DNA from: DATAPE01 sp034667525
GTDB lineage: Bacteria > Actinomycetota > CADDZG01 > WHSQ01
Length of the DNA: 64,000 bases
Direction of reading: 5' to 3'
Assembly (NCBI GenBank): GCA_034667525.1
Contig: JAXDJO010000013.1
Span: 53,324-117,323, forward strand
Under the pieces are notes generated by a model. The model worked only from the letters and a program-made list of their open reading frames with translations. It was not told the origin of the DNA and did not search any database. A program made the position numbers and the translations under genes. This document shows, one piece after another, positions 57,110 to 64,000 of the stretch (position 1 is its first letter; each line of letters opens with the position of its first letter).

Positions 57110-58273
57110 CTATTTAAGGATCGTGTCGCAATAGGTGCTGTCGGGACCGAAGGGACCTCCGCACTTGAGGTACCTGGCGAACTGATTCGCCTTTCCGTAA
57201 TCATTGACCGTGTCGGGGAAGTGCACCCCGTAGTGGAAGGCTCCTGCTGCATTGGTCGAGTACCAGGGATAGATGCAGAACGGACCGCCGTAGCTACCGC
57301 AGTACTGCTTGACCTCTGTCTTGCCGCCGTAGTCACTGACCGCGGCCCAGTGCTGCGGATGCGAGCCGTCCCCGAATGTCACCGATTTGATGTCGATCGG
57401 ATTCGTACCTCTCCACGCCGGAGCGTCGTAGGAGTAGCAACCGGGTTCACCCGGCAGGCAGAAGGCACTGGCGGGAGCGGTGAAGGGTGACGTGTGGCCG
57501 ATCTCCCAGACGAACGAGTTAGGCGTGTCGTTGACGAGGCCCCACTTCAGGGCATTGCCGATTACCTGGCGACTGAACTCTGGCATCAGTGGGCCGCTCT
57601 TCTTGCTGTTTAGCACGATGGTTCCCGAGCCGCCCGTCGTCGCGTCCTTGACCGCGATGTGCCATCCGTCCCGGGCCGGGGTGACGAAGAAGTGGATCGT
57701 GATCGTGTCGCCCGCGTGCATCAGAAGGGGCGAGTGTGCCGCGCCGGTCGTAAGCATCCCGTTGAACGCGGCGGGCTCATGGTAGATGCCGGCCGTCCCC
57801 GTTTGGGTGAGACTCCAAACGGGTGAGCAGACGCTGTAAGTGTTGGGCGCGTACTTCACCACGAAGCCACCGCCGGGGGTGCAGTTGGTCACGATGCTGT
57901 CGGGATAGAACTGAACCTCGAGGAATGCCTGGCCAAAGAGGCTGGTGGGATCCGAGACAGTCCCTCCGAACCAGAAGGTCGGGCCCGTGGCTGCTACCGG
58001 GAAAGAACCGTCGGCGGGGAGCACGAACTTCCAGGTGAGATCTTTGGCCGAGCCGGGAGCGTTCGACACTGGGTCCAACTCCGGCTCGTCATGGCCGGAG
58101 CAACCTGCCGAGTAGCGCGCTTCGAGCTTGTTTTCGACGTAGATCGGACGATGAGCGATGCAACTGCCGCCTTGTTTCCCGCCCGCCTGAGCGGAAACGG
58201 GAGCAAGGACTGCTGCCACGGTCAGTGCCGCTACCGATAGCACCCAGAATGCCCTGATTCGAGCTGAACTCAT
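57110..58273 (-). CDS. Secreted protein of unknown function
   Basis: 387 residues. Signal peptide AFWVLSVAALTVAAVLAPVSAQA ends near residue 30. The mature part has about ten cysteines, many in Gly/Pro-rich loops (SAGCSGHDE, TNCTPGGGFVV, AFCLPGEPGCYSYDAPAWRG, CGSYGGPFCIYPWYSTN, KCGGPFGPDSTYCDTIL). It contains many aromatics, suggesting a beta-sandwich stabilised by disulfides. A similar secreted family (YDAPAWRG/FCIYPWY) occurs in soil actinobacteria without known activity. No catalytic motif is recognised. ATG 58273. The terminator at 57058 isolates it. Confidence 0.75.
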   Translation of the reverse strand: MSSARIRAFWVLSVAALTVAAVLAPVSAQAGGKQGGSCIAHRPIYVENKLEARYSAGCSGHDEPELDPVSNAPGSAKDLTWKFVLPADGSFPVAATGPTFWFGGTVSDPTSLFGQAFLEVQFYPDSIVTNCTPGGGFVVKYAPNTYSVCSPVWSLTQTGTAGIYHEPAAFNGMLTTGAAHSPLLMHAGDTITIHFFVTPARDGWHIAVKDATTGGSGTIVLNSKKSGPLMPEFSRQVIGNALKWGLVNDTPNSFVWEIGHTSPFTAPASAFCLPGEPGCYSYDAPAWRGTNPIDIKSVTFGDGSHPQHWAAVSDYGGKTEVKQYCGSYGGPFCIYPWYSTNAAGAFHYGVHFPDTVNDYGKANQFARYLKCGGPFGPDSTYCDTILK

Positions 58274-58388
58274 TCAAGCGCCTCCAAGGTTGGTCTCCAC
58301 TGCCGCGCCGGTGCCCCTCTCTGGATCACCGACAGCAACAGAAGCTACCACCGTACGGAGGTGGAATCGTCATTGCAGATGGAGAGGG

Positions 58389-59102
58389 CTAGAGCTCGTC
58401 TACGCGATCTACGAGTCCCGCAGCAACCTCTTTCAGCTTTACGTTCGTGTGCTGGGAAATGGTCTTCAGGATCTCGAAGGCTTTGTCCGCGTTCACCTGT
58501 CGCGTCGCCATCACGATGCCGACTGCTTCTCCGATCACCTGCCTGGTGCGGATGCCCTCCTCTAACTGCTCCACCTTCTGTTCGTTCTTCTGATGTGTCA
58601 GAGCGTTTGACAACGCGACTCCCGCTTGTGCGGCGAATAGAGCGCCTGCTGCGATCGCGTCGTCATCGAACGCGTCGACGGTGAAGGACATAAGGTTCAG
58701 CGCGCCCAGGGAGTCGGTGTCGACCTGCAAGACGTATCCGAGAAGACTGGCTATTCCTGTGGCTTGTGCCGCCTTTTGGGAGAAGAGCGGCCACGTCTTA
58801 TCCTGTGACATGTCCGGTATGTAGAAGGTCGCGTGCTCGTGGATCGAGGACATGCAGGGCCCCTGCTTCGTGGACAATTGCAATGCATCGATCGTTTCAC
58901 CGATCTTTGATGTGACTGCCACCGTTTGGATCGTCCTGCCGGTAACCAAAGAGATACCGCATTCATCGGCCGCATCGATGGCCAGAACCGAAAGCTCGGC
59001 GATACGGCTGACCGTACTCTCGACCGTTTCTTTGGCGGTGACTAGCCTCGAGAGCGCATTGATGCTCTCGAGAAGCTCCTGTGGGTATTCCTGCTTTTTC
59101 AA
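58389..59102 (-). CDS. GAF and ANTAR domain signalling protein
   Basis: 237 residues. Residues ~20-160 form a GAF domain (ESTVSRIAELSVLAIDAADECGISLV, then TKQGPCMSSIHEHATFYIPD and LLGYVLQVDTDSLGALNLMSF). Residues ~180-237 form the RNA-binding ANTAR domain (LEEGIRTRQVIGEAVGIVMATRQVNADKAFEILKTISQHTNVKLKEVAAGLVD). This combination is frequent in actinobacteria and couples a small-molecule or redox signal to antitermination. No kinase gene is adjacent. Distinct from the shorter ANTAR protein at 38848, which has no sensor domain. Confidence 0.88.
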   Translation of the reverse strand: MKKQEYPQELLESINALSRLVTAKETVESTVSRIAELSVLAIDAADECGISLVTGRTIQTVAVTSKIGETIDALQLSTKQGPCMSSIHEHATFYIPDMSQDKTWPLFSQKAAQATGIASLLGYVLQVDTDSLGALNLMSFTVDAFDDDAIAAGALFAAQAGVALSNALTHQKNEQKVEQLEEGIRTRQVIGEAVGIVMATRQVNADKAFEILKTISQHTNVKLKEVAAGLVDRVDEL

Positions 59103-59202
59103 GATCGCCCTTCTTCCTTGGATCTCACGCTAGCAGGCTTGGGCCTGTTCTGAGGCTTGTCGCGTAGCCGCAGACGGTGGGGCCACGCCTAGGCTGGTCG
59201 TC

Positions 59203-60006
59203 ATGCCCGAGCTTCCCGAGGTCGAATCCGTCCGCCGTCAGCTGACTCCTCGACTGGCTGGCCGGACCGTTCTGGATGTGTGGTCCGACCCCCTGCCGAG
59301 TGTCCCTCGCGAGTTTCACGACCTCGAACGGGCGATCGGTCACACGATCCGGGGGGTGGAACGGCGGGGCAAATTCCTCATCTCTCCGCTGGATAGGGGC
59401 CTGGAGCTCGTGATGCACCTGGGGATGACCGGGGCGTTCCGCTTCGATCTGGACGACCCCTATGTACGAGCGCGTGTATGGCTCGACGATGGGGCCGAGC
59501 TCACCTTCCGCGATCCGCGCCGCTTCGGCAGGATGGCCGTGGTGGATGCGGGCGACTATTCATCCCTTCCCACCCTGCGCCACCTGGGTCCCGAGCCGCT
59601 ATCCGATGCTTTCGACCCGCTGGTCTTCGCCAGGTTCCTACAGCGAAGCAATGCCCCCATCAAGCCCATCCTCCTCTCGCAACGCGCGGTTGCCGGTGTC
59701 GGCAATATCTACGCAGATGAAGCCCTGTGGGGAGCGCGGATCAATCCGCTATCGCGCCGCGTGGGCCCACAGAGAGCGGCTCTGCTGCACTCCGCGATCA
59801 GAGAAGTGCTCACTTCTGCGATCGAGCGCGAGGGAACCACGTTCAGGGACTTCCAGATGGTCAACGGAGAAAGTGGCCGCAACGCCAGTTTCCTTATCGC
59901 CTACGGCCAGGTGGGACGACCTTGTCCGCGCTGCTCGACCCCATTGCGCAAGATCGTCCTGGGGGGCCGGGGCACGACGTACTGCCCCCATTGCCAGCGT
60001 TACTAG
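59203..60006 (+). CDS. mutM: Formamidopyrimidine-DNA glycosylase (Fpg/MutM)
   Basis: 267 residues, starting MPELPEVESVRRQL, where P2-E3 after the initiator are the catalytic residues of Fpg/Nei enzymes. K56 of GKFLI is the conserved lysine. The H2TH domain holds GVGNIYADEALWGARINP (about 160-180), and the C-terminus has a zinc finger, PCPRCSTPLRKIVLGGRGTTYCPHCQ (four cysteines). Full length. It removes oxidised purines such as 8-oxoguanine in base-excision repair. A Nei-type assignment cannot be excluded by eye, but the zinc finger and GVGNIYADE favour Fpg. Divergent from the GAF-ANTAR gene. Confidence 0.92.
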   Translation: MPELPEVESVRRQLTPRLAGRTVLDVWSDPLPSVPREFHDLERAIGHTIRGVERRGKFLISPLDRGLELVMHLGMTGAFRFDLDDPYVRARVWLDDGAELTFRDPRRFGRMAVVDAGDYSSLPTLRHLGPEPLSDAFDPLVFARFLQRSNAPIKPILLSQRAVAGVGNIYADEALWGARINPLSRRVGPQRAALLHSAIREVLTSAIEREGTTFRDFQMVNGESGRNASFLIAYGQVGRPCPRCSTPLRKIVLGGRGTTYCPHCQRY

Positions 60007-60027
60007 GGCGGCGGCTGGGCGCGGCGT

Positions 60028-60534
60028 CTACGGTTTGGGCGGGATGACGAGCTTCGTTCCCGCAGAGACCAGCGTCGGGTTCGAGATGTTGTTTGCCTGG
60101 GCTATCAGATCGACGAGTGAGGGGTCTCCGTAGAACTTGATAGCGATCCCGCGCAACGTGTCACCGCTCTTCACGGTGTAGGTGCGGCCCCCAACGGTGC
60201 CGCTCGCCGAAGGTTCCGGAGTCGGAGAGCCTGCCGGTGAGTTGACCGCGGGAGTTGCCTGAGGGCCGGCGATCTGCGCTCTCGCTGCAGCCAGTTCCCT
60301 TTTGACTTTGGCGTAGCTGGCTGCAGAGACCGAGCCCCCGCCCCCCGCGGTGGCTCTGCCCAGCAAGAACGCCAGAGACAGGGCTACCGCCAATGCGATC
60401 AGCCGACCCCACAAGATCCTGCCGCGAGGTGGCACCGTCTCGTACTCCCAGTCGTCCTCGGGGCCCGGCTGGGTTGTCTGGAAAGGTGTTGTTTCTTCGT
60501 CCATCGCACCGCCATCCATCGTCTCCCCGGACAC
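60028..60534 (-). CDS. Single-pass membrane protein with C-terminal LysM domain
   Basis: 168 residues. An acidic, disordered N-terminus is followed by a transmembrane helix (about 46-63, GRLIALAVALSLAFLLGRA), a short coiled-coil stretch (AKVKRELAAARAQIA), a Pro/Ser/Thr-rich linker and a LysM domain: TYTVKSGDTLRGIAIKFYGDPSLVDLIAQANN-ISNPTLVSAGTKLVIP. The LysM is complete. It should hold a peptidoglycan-binding domain outside the membrane, so it may have a cell-wall or division-related role. ATG 60534 is taken; ATGs further in (DGGAMDEE) are alternatives. Convergent with the mutM gene. Confidence 0.87.
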   Translation of the reverse strand: MSGETMDGGAMDEETTPFQTTQPGPEDDWEYETVPPRGRILWGRLIALAVALSLAFLLGRATAGGGGSVSAASYAKVKRELAAARAQIAGPQATPAVNSPAGSPTPEPSASGTVGGRTYTVKSGDTLRGIAIKFYGDPSLVDLIAQANNISNPTLVSAGTKLVIPPKP

Positions 60535-60550
60535 TTAGAGTAGCCGCCCG

Positions 60551-61960
60551 ATGCCGGACGAAAAATGGAAAGAGCCCATCCCTACAGGATGGCTGCAGCG
60601 CGGCGCCAAGCTGGCCGGACAGACCGCTAAGTCGGCCGCTCGATTCACCGGCACGAGGATCCGGTCCTTCGCAGACCCCTCACGCGCGGGGGAATTCGTG
60701 GATGTTTTCCACCAGCAGACGGCGAAACAGCTTGTGGACATGCTCGGCGAGATGAAGGGCGCGGCCATGAAACTTGGTCAGCTGGCCTCGTTCTACGAGT
60801 TCGGGGGCCTTGAACATCTCGGAACCTACAGAGACGCCCTCACGATGCTGCAGAACTCCGCCCCACCCATGGATCCCGCCGCATCGAGACGCGTGATCGA
60901 AGAGGAATTCGGGGCGTCCGTCGAGGAGATCTTCCCCGGATTCGTCGACGACCCGGTTGCCTCTGCTTCGATCGGGCAGGTCCATCGCGCGACGCTGCCT
61001 TCGGGTGAGGAAGTCGCGGTGAAGGTTCAATATCCCGGCGTGGACGAGGCGGTGCGGTCCGACCTCAAGAATGTGACTGCAATGACGAAGTTGGCGGTTG
61101 CGATCGCTCCGAATCTCGATCCCAAGGAAGTCGCGAATGAAGTCAAGGATCGCGTGCTGGAAGAGCTCGACTACAGGCGCGAAGCCAAGAATCAGGCGAT
61201 GTTCGCTACCTTGTTCCGAGATCATCCTTTCATCGTCGTGCCGAAGGTCTATCCGGACTATTGCCGCGCACGGGTGATCACGCAGGAGTTTGTGGTCGGG
61301 CGGCCGTTCATCTCCGCCGACGCCTGGCCGCAGGCGGACAAGGACCAGCTGGGAGAGATGGTCTATCGCTTCTTCTACGGAAGCTTGACTCGATTCCGCG
61401 TCTTCTCCGCGGATCCGCACCCGGGCAACTACCTGCTGCTCGACGGGGGCCGGGTGGCCTTTCTCGATTACGGCCTCGTGCGGGCCGTGGAACCAGACAT
61501 CCTTAAGCTGTTCCTCGAGGTGGGGCAATCGGTCATCGATGACGATGTAGTGCGCGGACGCGCGGCGTTGCAGGGGCTCGGGATCTTGAACCAGCGCACC
61601 CCCCAGATCGATGCCGTGTGGGAGCACGTCAGGATGCTCAACCGGCCGATACTCGAGGACCGGCCCTTCACGATCGACGCGCCGGTGGTACAGGAGATGG
61701 GAGCTGCCAGCCTCGACCCCAGATCCGAAGCTTTCCAGGCTCTGCGCAAGCTGGGCGTGCCGGGCGTGATCGTGACACTGAACCGAATGGGCTTCGGGGT
61801 GGCGTCCATCCTTGCCCGCCTGGAGGCGACCAGGAACTGGCATTCGATAGTTCATGAATTCTGGGAGGGAAGACCCTCCGAGACACAACTCGGCAAGGAA
61901 GAGGAGGTGTGGATGGCCAAGACCCATCCGGACTTCGTGCCGCCTCTTCTGCTGGGTTAG
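60551..61960 (+). CDS. ABC1/UbiB-family (AarF) atypical kinase
   Basis: 469 residues. The family-specific KxGQ motif is in [14 protein letters not shown] (about 75-88), the A-rich loop in [30 protein letters not shown], the catalytic segment in [15 protein letters not shown] and the DFG equivalent in [11 protein letters not shown]1 proteins are ADCK/UbiB relatives that bind ATP and support quinone biosynthesis or lipid handling in the membrane. No transmembrane helices stand out here. It ends by overlapping ilvD tail-to-tail by 4 bp (61957-61960). The divergent LysM gene starts 17 bp upstream. Confidence 0.9.
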   Translation: MPDEKWKEPIPTGWLQRGAKLAGQTAKSAARFTGTRIRSFADPSRAGEFVDVFHQQTAKQLVDMLGEMKGAAMKLGQLASFYEFGGLEHLGTYRDALTMLQNSAPPMDPAASRRVIEEEFGASVEEIFPGFVDDPVASASIGQVHRATLPSGEEVAVKVQYPGVDEAVRSDLKNVTAMTKLAVAIAPNLDPKEVANEVKDRVLEELDYRREAKNQAMFATLFRDHPFIVVPKVYPDYCRARVITQEFVVGRPFISADAWPQADKDQLGEMVYRFFYGSLTRFRVFSADPHPGNYLLLDGGRVAFLDYGLVRAVEPDILKLFLEVGQSVIDDDVVRGRAALQGLGILNQRTPQIDAVWEHVRMLNRPILEDRPFTIDAPVVQEMGAASLDPRSEAFQALRKLGVPGVIVTLNRMGFGVASILARLEATRNWHSIVHEFWEGRPSETQLGKEEEVWMAKTHPDFVPPLLLG

Positions 61961-63663
61961 GGCTCTGTAACGGCTCCTTCGGAGGCCGAAGACACCAGGG
62001 CTGCGTACTTGGCGAATACACCCGATCGGTAGCGCTGCGGGCGTGGCTGCCAGTCGGCGATGCGTTTGGCCATCTCTTCTTCCGAGATCAGCAGTCGTAG
62101 CTCGCGTTCCTTCACGTCTATCTCGATGTTGTCTCCTTCCTGCACCACGGCGAGCGGCCCCCCGCGGGCGGCTTCGGGTGAGATGTGGCCCACCATCAAT
62201 CCGTGGGTTGCTCCCGAGAAGCGTCCGTCGGTGATGAGGGCGATGCCCTCGCCCAGGCCCTCACCTACCAAAGCGGCGGTGACCACGAGCATCTCCCGCA
62301 TACCCGGCCCCCCCGCAGGTCCTTCATAGCGGATGACCACCACGTCGTTCGGAACGATCGCTCGACGCTTCACCGCGCCAAAGCAAGCTTCTTCTGAATC
62401 GAAGACGCGGGCTGGTCCGCGATGGAAGAGCCTCTCGTGACCCGCCAGCTTCACCACGCAACCATCCGGGGCAAGGTTTCCTCTCAGGATGGCCATCCCT
62501 CCGGCGCGCTTTATGGGCCGGTCGGCCGGCACCACCACGGTTTGCCCCGCAGCCTCATGGGCCGAGTCACCGATCTCACCGAGGGTGCGGCCGTCGACAG
62601 TGCGCGCGCTCGTGTGAAGGACATCGATCTTCGCAAGCTCTCGGATCACGAGGGATATTCCCCCCGCCCGGTGCAGGTCGGTCGCGACGAAATCACCACC
62701 TGGTTTGAGGTTCGCGATGAGAGGTGTGCGAGCAACGACTTGATGGAAGTCCTCGATGGAAAGATCGACACCCGCCTCACGAGCGATGGCGATCATGTGC
62801 ATCACCGCGTTTGTCGAGCCGCCCGTCGCTGCCACGCAGGCGATGGCGTTCTCCAGCGCCGGACGCGTGATGATGGAGGCAGGAGTCACCCCCTTTCGAA
62901 GCAGCGAGACCGCCATCTCGCCGGCTCGGCGCGCGGCGTCGGGTTTGGAGGGATCTGTTGCCGGAATCTCGGACAGGCCGATCGGGCTGATCCCCAGAAC
63001 GTCCATCGCGGTGGCCATGGTGTTCGCAGTGAACTGCCCGCCGCAGGCGCCCGCACCCGGACAGGTGACCTCTTCGAGGTCGTGGAGCTCCTCGTTTGAG
63101 ATGGCGCCGATCTGATGCTGGCCCACCGCTTCGAAGATGTCCTGGATCGTCACGTCCCGGTCTTTCCATCTGCCGGGAGCTATGGAGCCGCCGTACAGAA
63201 CAAGACCGGGGAGCTGGAGGCGGCACAGCGCCATCACCGCGGCAGGGATCGTCTTGTCGCAGCCCACGATGCATACGAGACCATCGAACAGATGTCCTCT
63301 GGCAGTCAGTTCGATCGAGTCTGCGATGAGCTCGCGGCTCACGAGCGAAGCTCTCATGCCCTCGCTGCCCATCGTCACTGCATCCGAGATCGAGATCGTA
63401 TTGAATTCCATCGGCGTGGCGCCGGCAGCCCTGATCCCGGCCTTTACGTAGCCGGCTAGGTCGCGATGGTTGAAGTTGCAGGGCATGGTCTCTATCCACG
63501 CGCTGCAAACCCCGATGAGCGGACGCGACAGATCGTCGTCACTGAAGCCGATCCCCTTGAGCATGGCTCGCGCCGGCGCGCGGTCGGCACCATCGGTTAG
63601 CGCTGCGCTCCGCTTCTTCAGGGGATCCGAGGGCCCGGCATAGGGATCGGTCATGAACGGCAA
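61957..63663 (-). CDS. ilvD: Dihydroxy-acid dehydratase
   Basis: 568 residues, normal length. The iron-sulfur cysteines appear as C in [15 protein letters not shown] ([11 protein letters not shown]), [14 protein letters not shown] and [38 protein letters not shown] carries the conserved metal and substrate residues near the C-terminus. It converts 2,3-dihydroxy-isovalerate and 2,3-dihydroxy-3-methylvalerate to the 2-keto acids in valine and isoleucine synthesis. It is not flanked by other ilv genes. ATG 63663; the gene ends on top of the ABC1 kinase gene. Actinobacterial IlvD is usually of the 2Fe-2S type. Confidence 0.94.
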   Translation of the reverse strand: MPFMTDPYAGPSDPLKKRSAALTDGADRAPARAMLKGIGFSDDDLSRPLIGVCSAWIETMPCNFNHRDLAGYVKAGIRAAGATPMEFNTISISDAVTMGSEGMRASLVSRELIADSIELTARGHLFDGLVCIVGCDKTIPAAVMALCRLQLPGLVLYGGSIAPGRWKDRDVTIQDIFEAVGQHQIGAISNEELHDLEEVTCPGAGACGGQFTANTMATAMDVLGISPIGLSEIPATDPSKPDAARRAGEMAVSLLRKGVTPASIITRPALENAIACVAATGGSTNAVMHMIAIAREAGVDLSIEDFHQVVARTPLIANLKPGGDFVATDLHRAGGISLVIRELAKIDVLHTSARTVDGRTLGEIGDSAHEAAGQTVVVPADRPIKRAGGMAILRGNLAPDGCVVKLAGHERLFHRGPARVFDSEEACFGAVKRRAIVPNDVVVIRYEGPAGGPGMREMLVVTAALVGEGLGEGIALITDGRFSGATHGLMVGHISPEAARGGPLAVVQEGDNIEIDVKERELRLLISEEEMAKRIADWQPRPQRYRSGVFAKYAALVSSASEGAVTEP

Positions 63664-63721
63664 CCTAGCTCAGGTGACTAGGCGCGTGGCGTCCGCCCAC
63701 GGTCGGGCACGTTCGACGCGG

Positions 63722-63750
63722 AGAGGCGCCTCCGGGGAGGAGGCGCCTCT
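63722..63750 (-). terminator. Hairpin, probable terminator of the right-edge gene
   Basis: Perfect 12-bp inverted repeat AGAGGCGCCTCC (63722-63733) and GGAGGCGCCTCT (63739-63750), 5-nt loop. It lies between the right-edge minus-strand gene (stop at 63792) and the start of ilvD at 63663. A ten-G run at 63767-63776, flanked by GCAGC and GCTGC, is nearby. Confidence 0.6.
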
Positions 63751-63791
63751 GGGTGGCGGAGCAGCGGGGGGGGGGGCTGCTTGCCTCCGTC

Positions 63792-64000
63792 TTAGCTCGT
63801 GGGGAACTTCGACGGGTATTGCTTGGCGATAGCACCCGCAAGTGCAGTCGCGGTCATCGGCATGTGGATATGTGCCGCGGTGTACAGAAGGGCGAACGGG
63901 TCACCCTTGCCGTCGATCACCGAATTGATGACCTGGATGAGGCTGTTGACGTGTGCCTGCAGCGATGCCGCGGCTGCATTGGCAGGAAGGTTGCCGCCGG
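63792..64000 (-). CDS. C-terminal part of a hypothetical protein (partial)
   Basis: An open frame enters from the right edge and ends at TAA 63792-63794, giving 69 residues. It is helical and Ala-rich: ASLQAHVNSLIQVINSVIDG, DPFALLYTAAHIHMPMTATALAGAIAKQYPSKFP. Motifs such as AAHIHMPMTA hint at a secreted four-helix protein with histidines that might bind metal, but I do not recognise the family. Start and signal peptide lie outside the window. Confidence 0.5.
   Translation of the reverse strand, partial: GGNLPANAAAASLQAHVNSLIQVINSVIDGKGDPFALLYTAAHIHMPMTATALAGAIAKQYPSKFPTS

Noticed and set aside
60680..61927. Long minus-strand frame opposite the ABC1/UbiB gene
   Set aside because: The plus strand carries all ABC1 motifs; the opposite reading has no domain and many histidine/arginine-rich runs.
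1..64000. tRNA, rRNA and CRISPR arrays
   Set aside because: No cloverleaf-like element with CCA end, rRNA segment or regularly spaced repeat was seen in the intergenic gaps, most of which are below 260 bp. A tRNAscan or Infernal run would settle this.

Overview
The window is about 64 kb of dense, high-GC bacterial chromosome with about 61 genes on both strands and almost no gap above 250 bp. Several genes point to an actinobacterium. There is an S-(hydroxymethyl)mycothiol dehydrogenase (mycothiol metabolism), an F420-type PPOX flavoprotein, two ANTAR proteins, an LLM-class flavin oxidoreductase, a DUF5808 protein and a DUF2277 protein. Many regulators and secreted hydrolases and no phage or IS genes suggest a free-living, possibly uncultured soil or freshwater Actinomycetota. 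That lineage call is inference. No rRNA, tRNA, CRISPR array or transposase was recognised.

Layout. 0-12.4 kb: end of a secreted sialidase-like protein, a mycothiol-dependent formaldehyde detoxification pair, an orphan succinate dehydrogenase/fumarate reductase-type flavoprotein, an MMPL exporter, an MFS carrier, and two paralogous two-domain alpha/beta-barrel proteins (6.9 and 11.3 kb). 12.4-20.4 kb: SDR, class V aminotransferase, NDH-2-like dehydrogenase, secreted phosphoesterase, and an OmpR-type two-component system with a direct repeat upstream. 20.4-27.3 kb: a tight five-gene operon (DeoR regulator, BtpA/SgcQ protein, metallophosphoesterase, FGGY sugar kinase, TIM-barrel isomerase) divergent from an APC permease with a good sigma70-type promoter; it looks like an uncharacterised carbohydrate pathway.

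27.3-39.2 kb: nucleotidyltransferase-fold protein, UvrD-type helicase with HRDC domain, Tat-exported GH26-like protein, then a LitR/CarH-type B12 photoreceptor regulator divergent from a small protein plus ECF sigma factor (a LitR/LitS-like light-response module). A phosphoesterase, tyrosine phosphatase, ring-cleaving dioxygenase, DedA-PAP2 fusion, YbgA-like DUF523/DUF1722 gene (apparently frameshifted) and a short ANTAR protein follow.

39.3-51.6 kb: SDR, formamidase/acetamidase with an APC permease, a methyltransferase coupled to a membrane protein, secreted proteins, an LLM oxidoreductase, and a cyclic-nucleotide-binding protein divergent from a class III cyclase/ATPase/TPR protein. 51.7-64 kb: two DHA2 drug-exporter genes (one with a TetR gene and palindromic operator, one coupled to a UBP zinc finger), a ferritin-like protein, a trypsin-like protease with an apparent one-base frameshift, a novel secreted protein, GAF-ANTAR, Fpg/MutM glycosylase, LysM protein, ABC1/UbiB kinase, IlvD and the end of another secreted protein.

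The strongest leads are the LitR/LitS-like photosensory module (31.4-33.2 kb), the DeoR-BtpA-kinase operon (20.4-27.3 kb) and the divergent cyclase/cNMP-binding pair (47.9-51.6 kb). Functions are read from motifs by eye; no database search was run.
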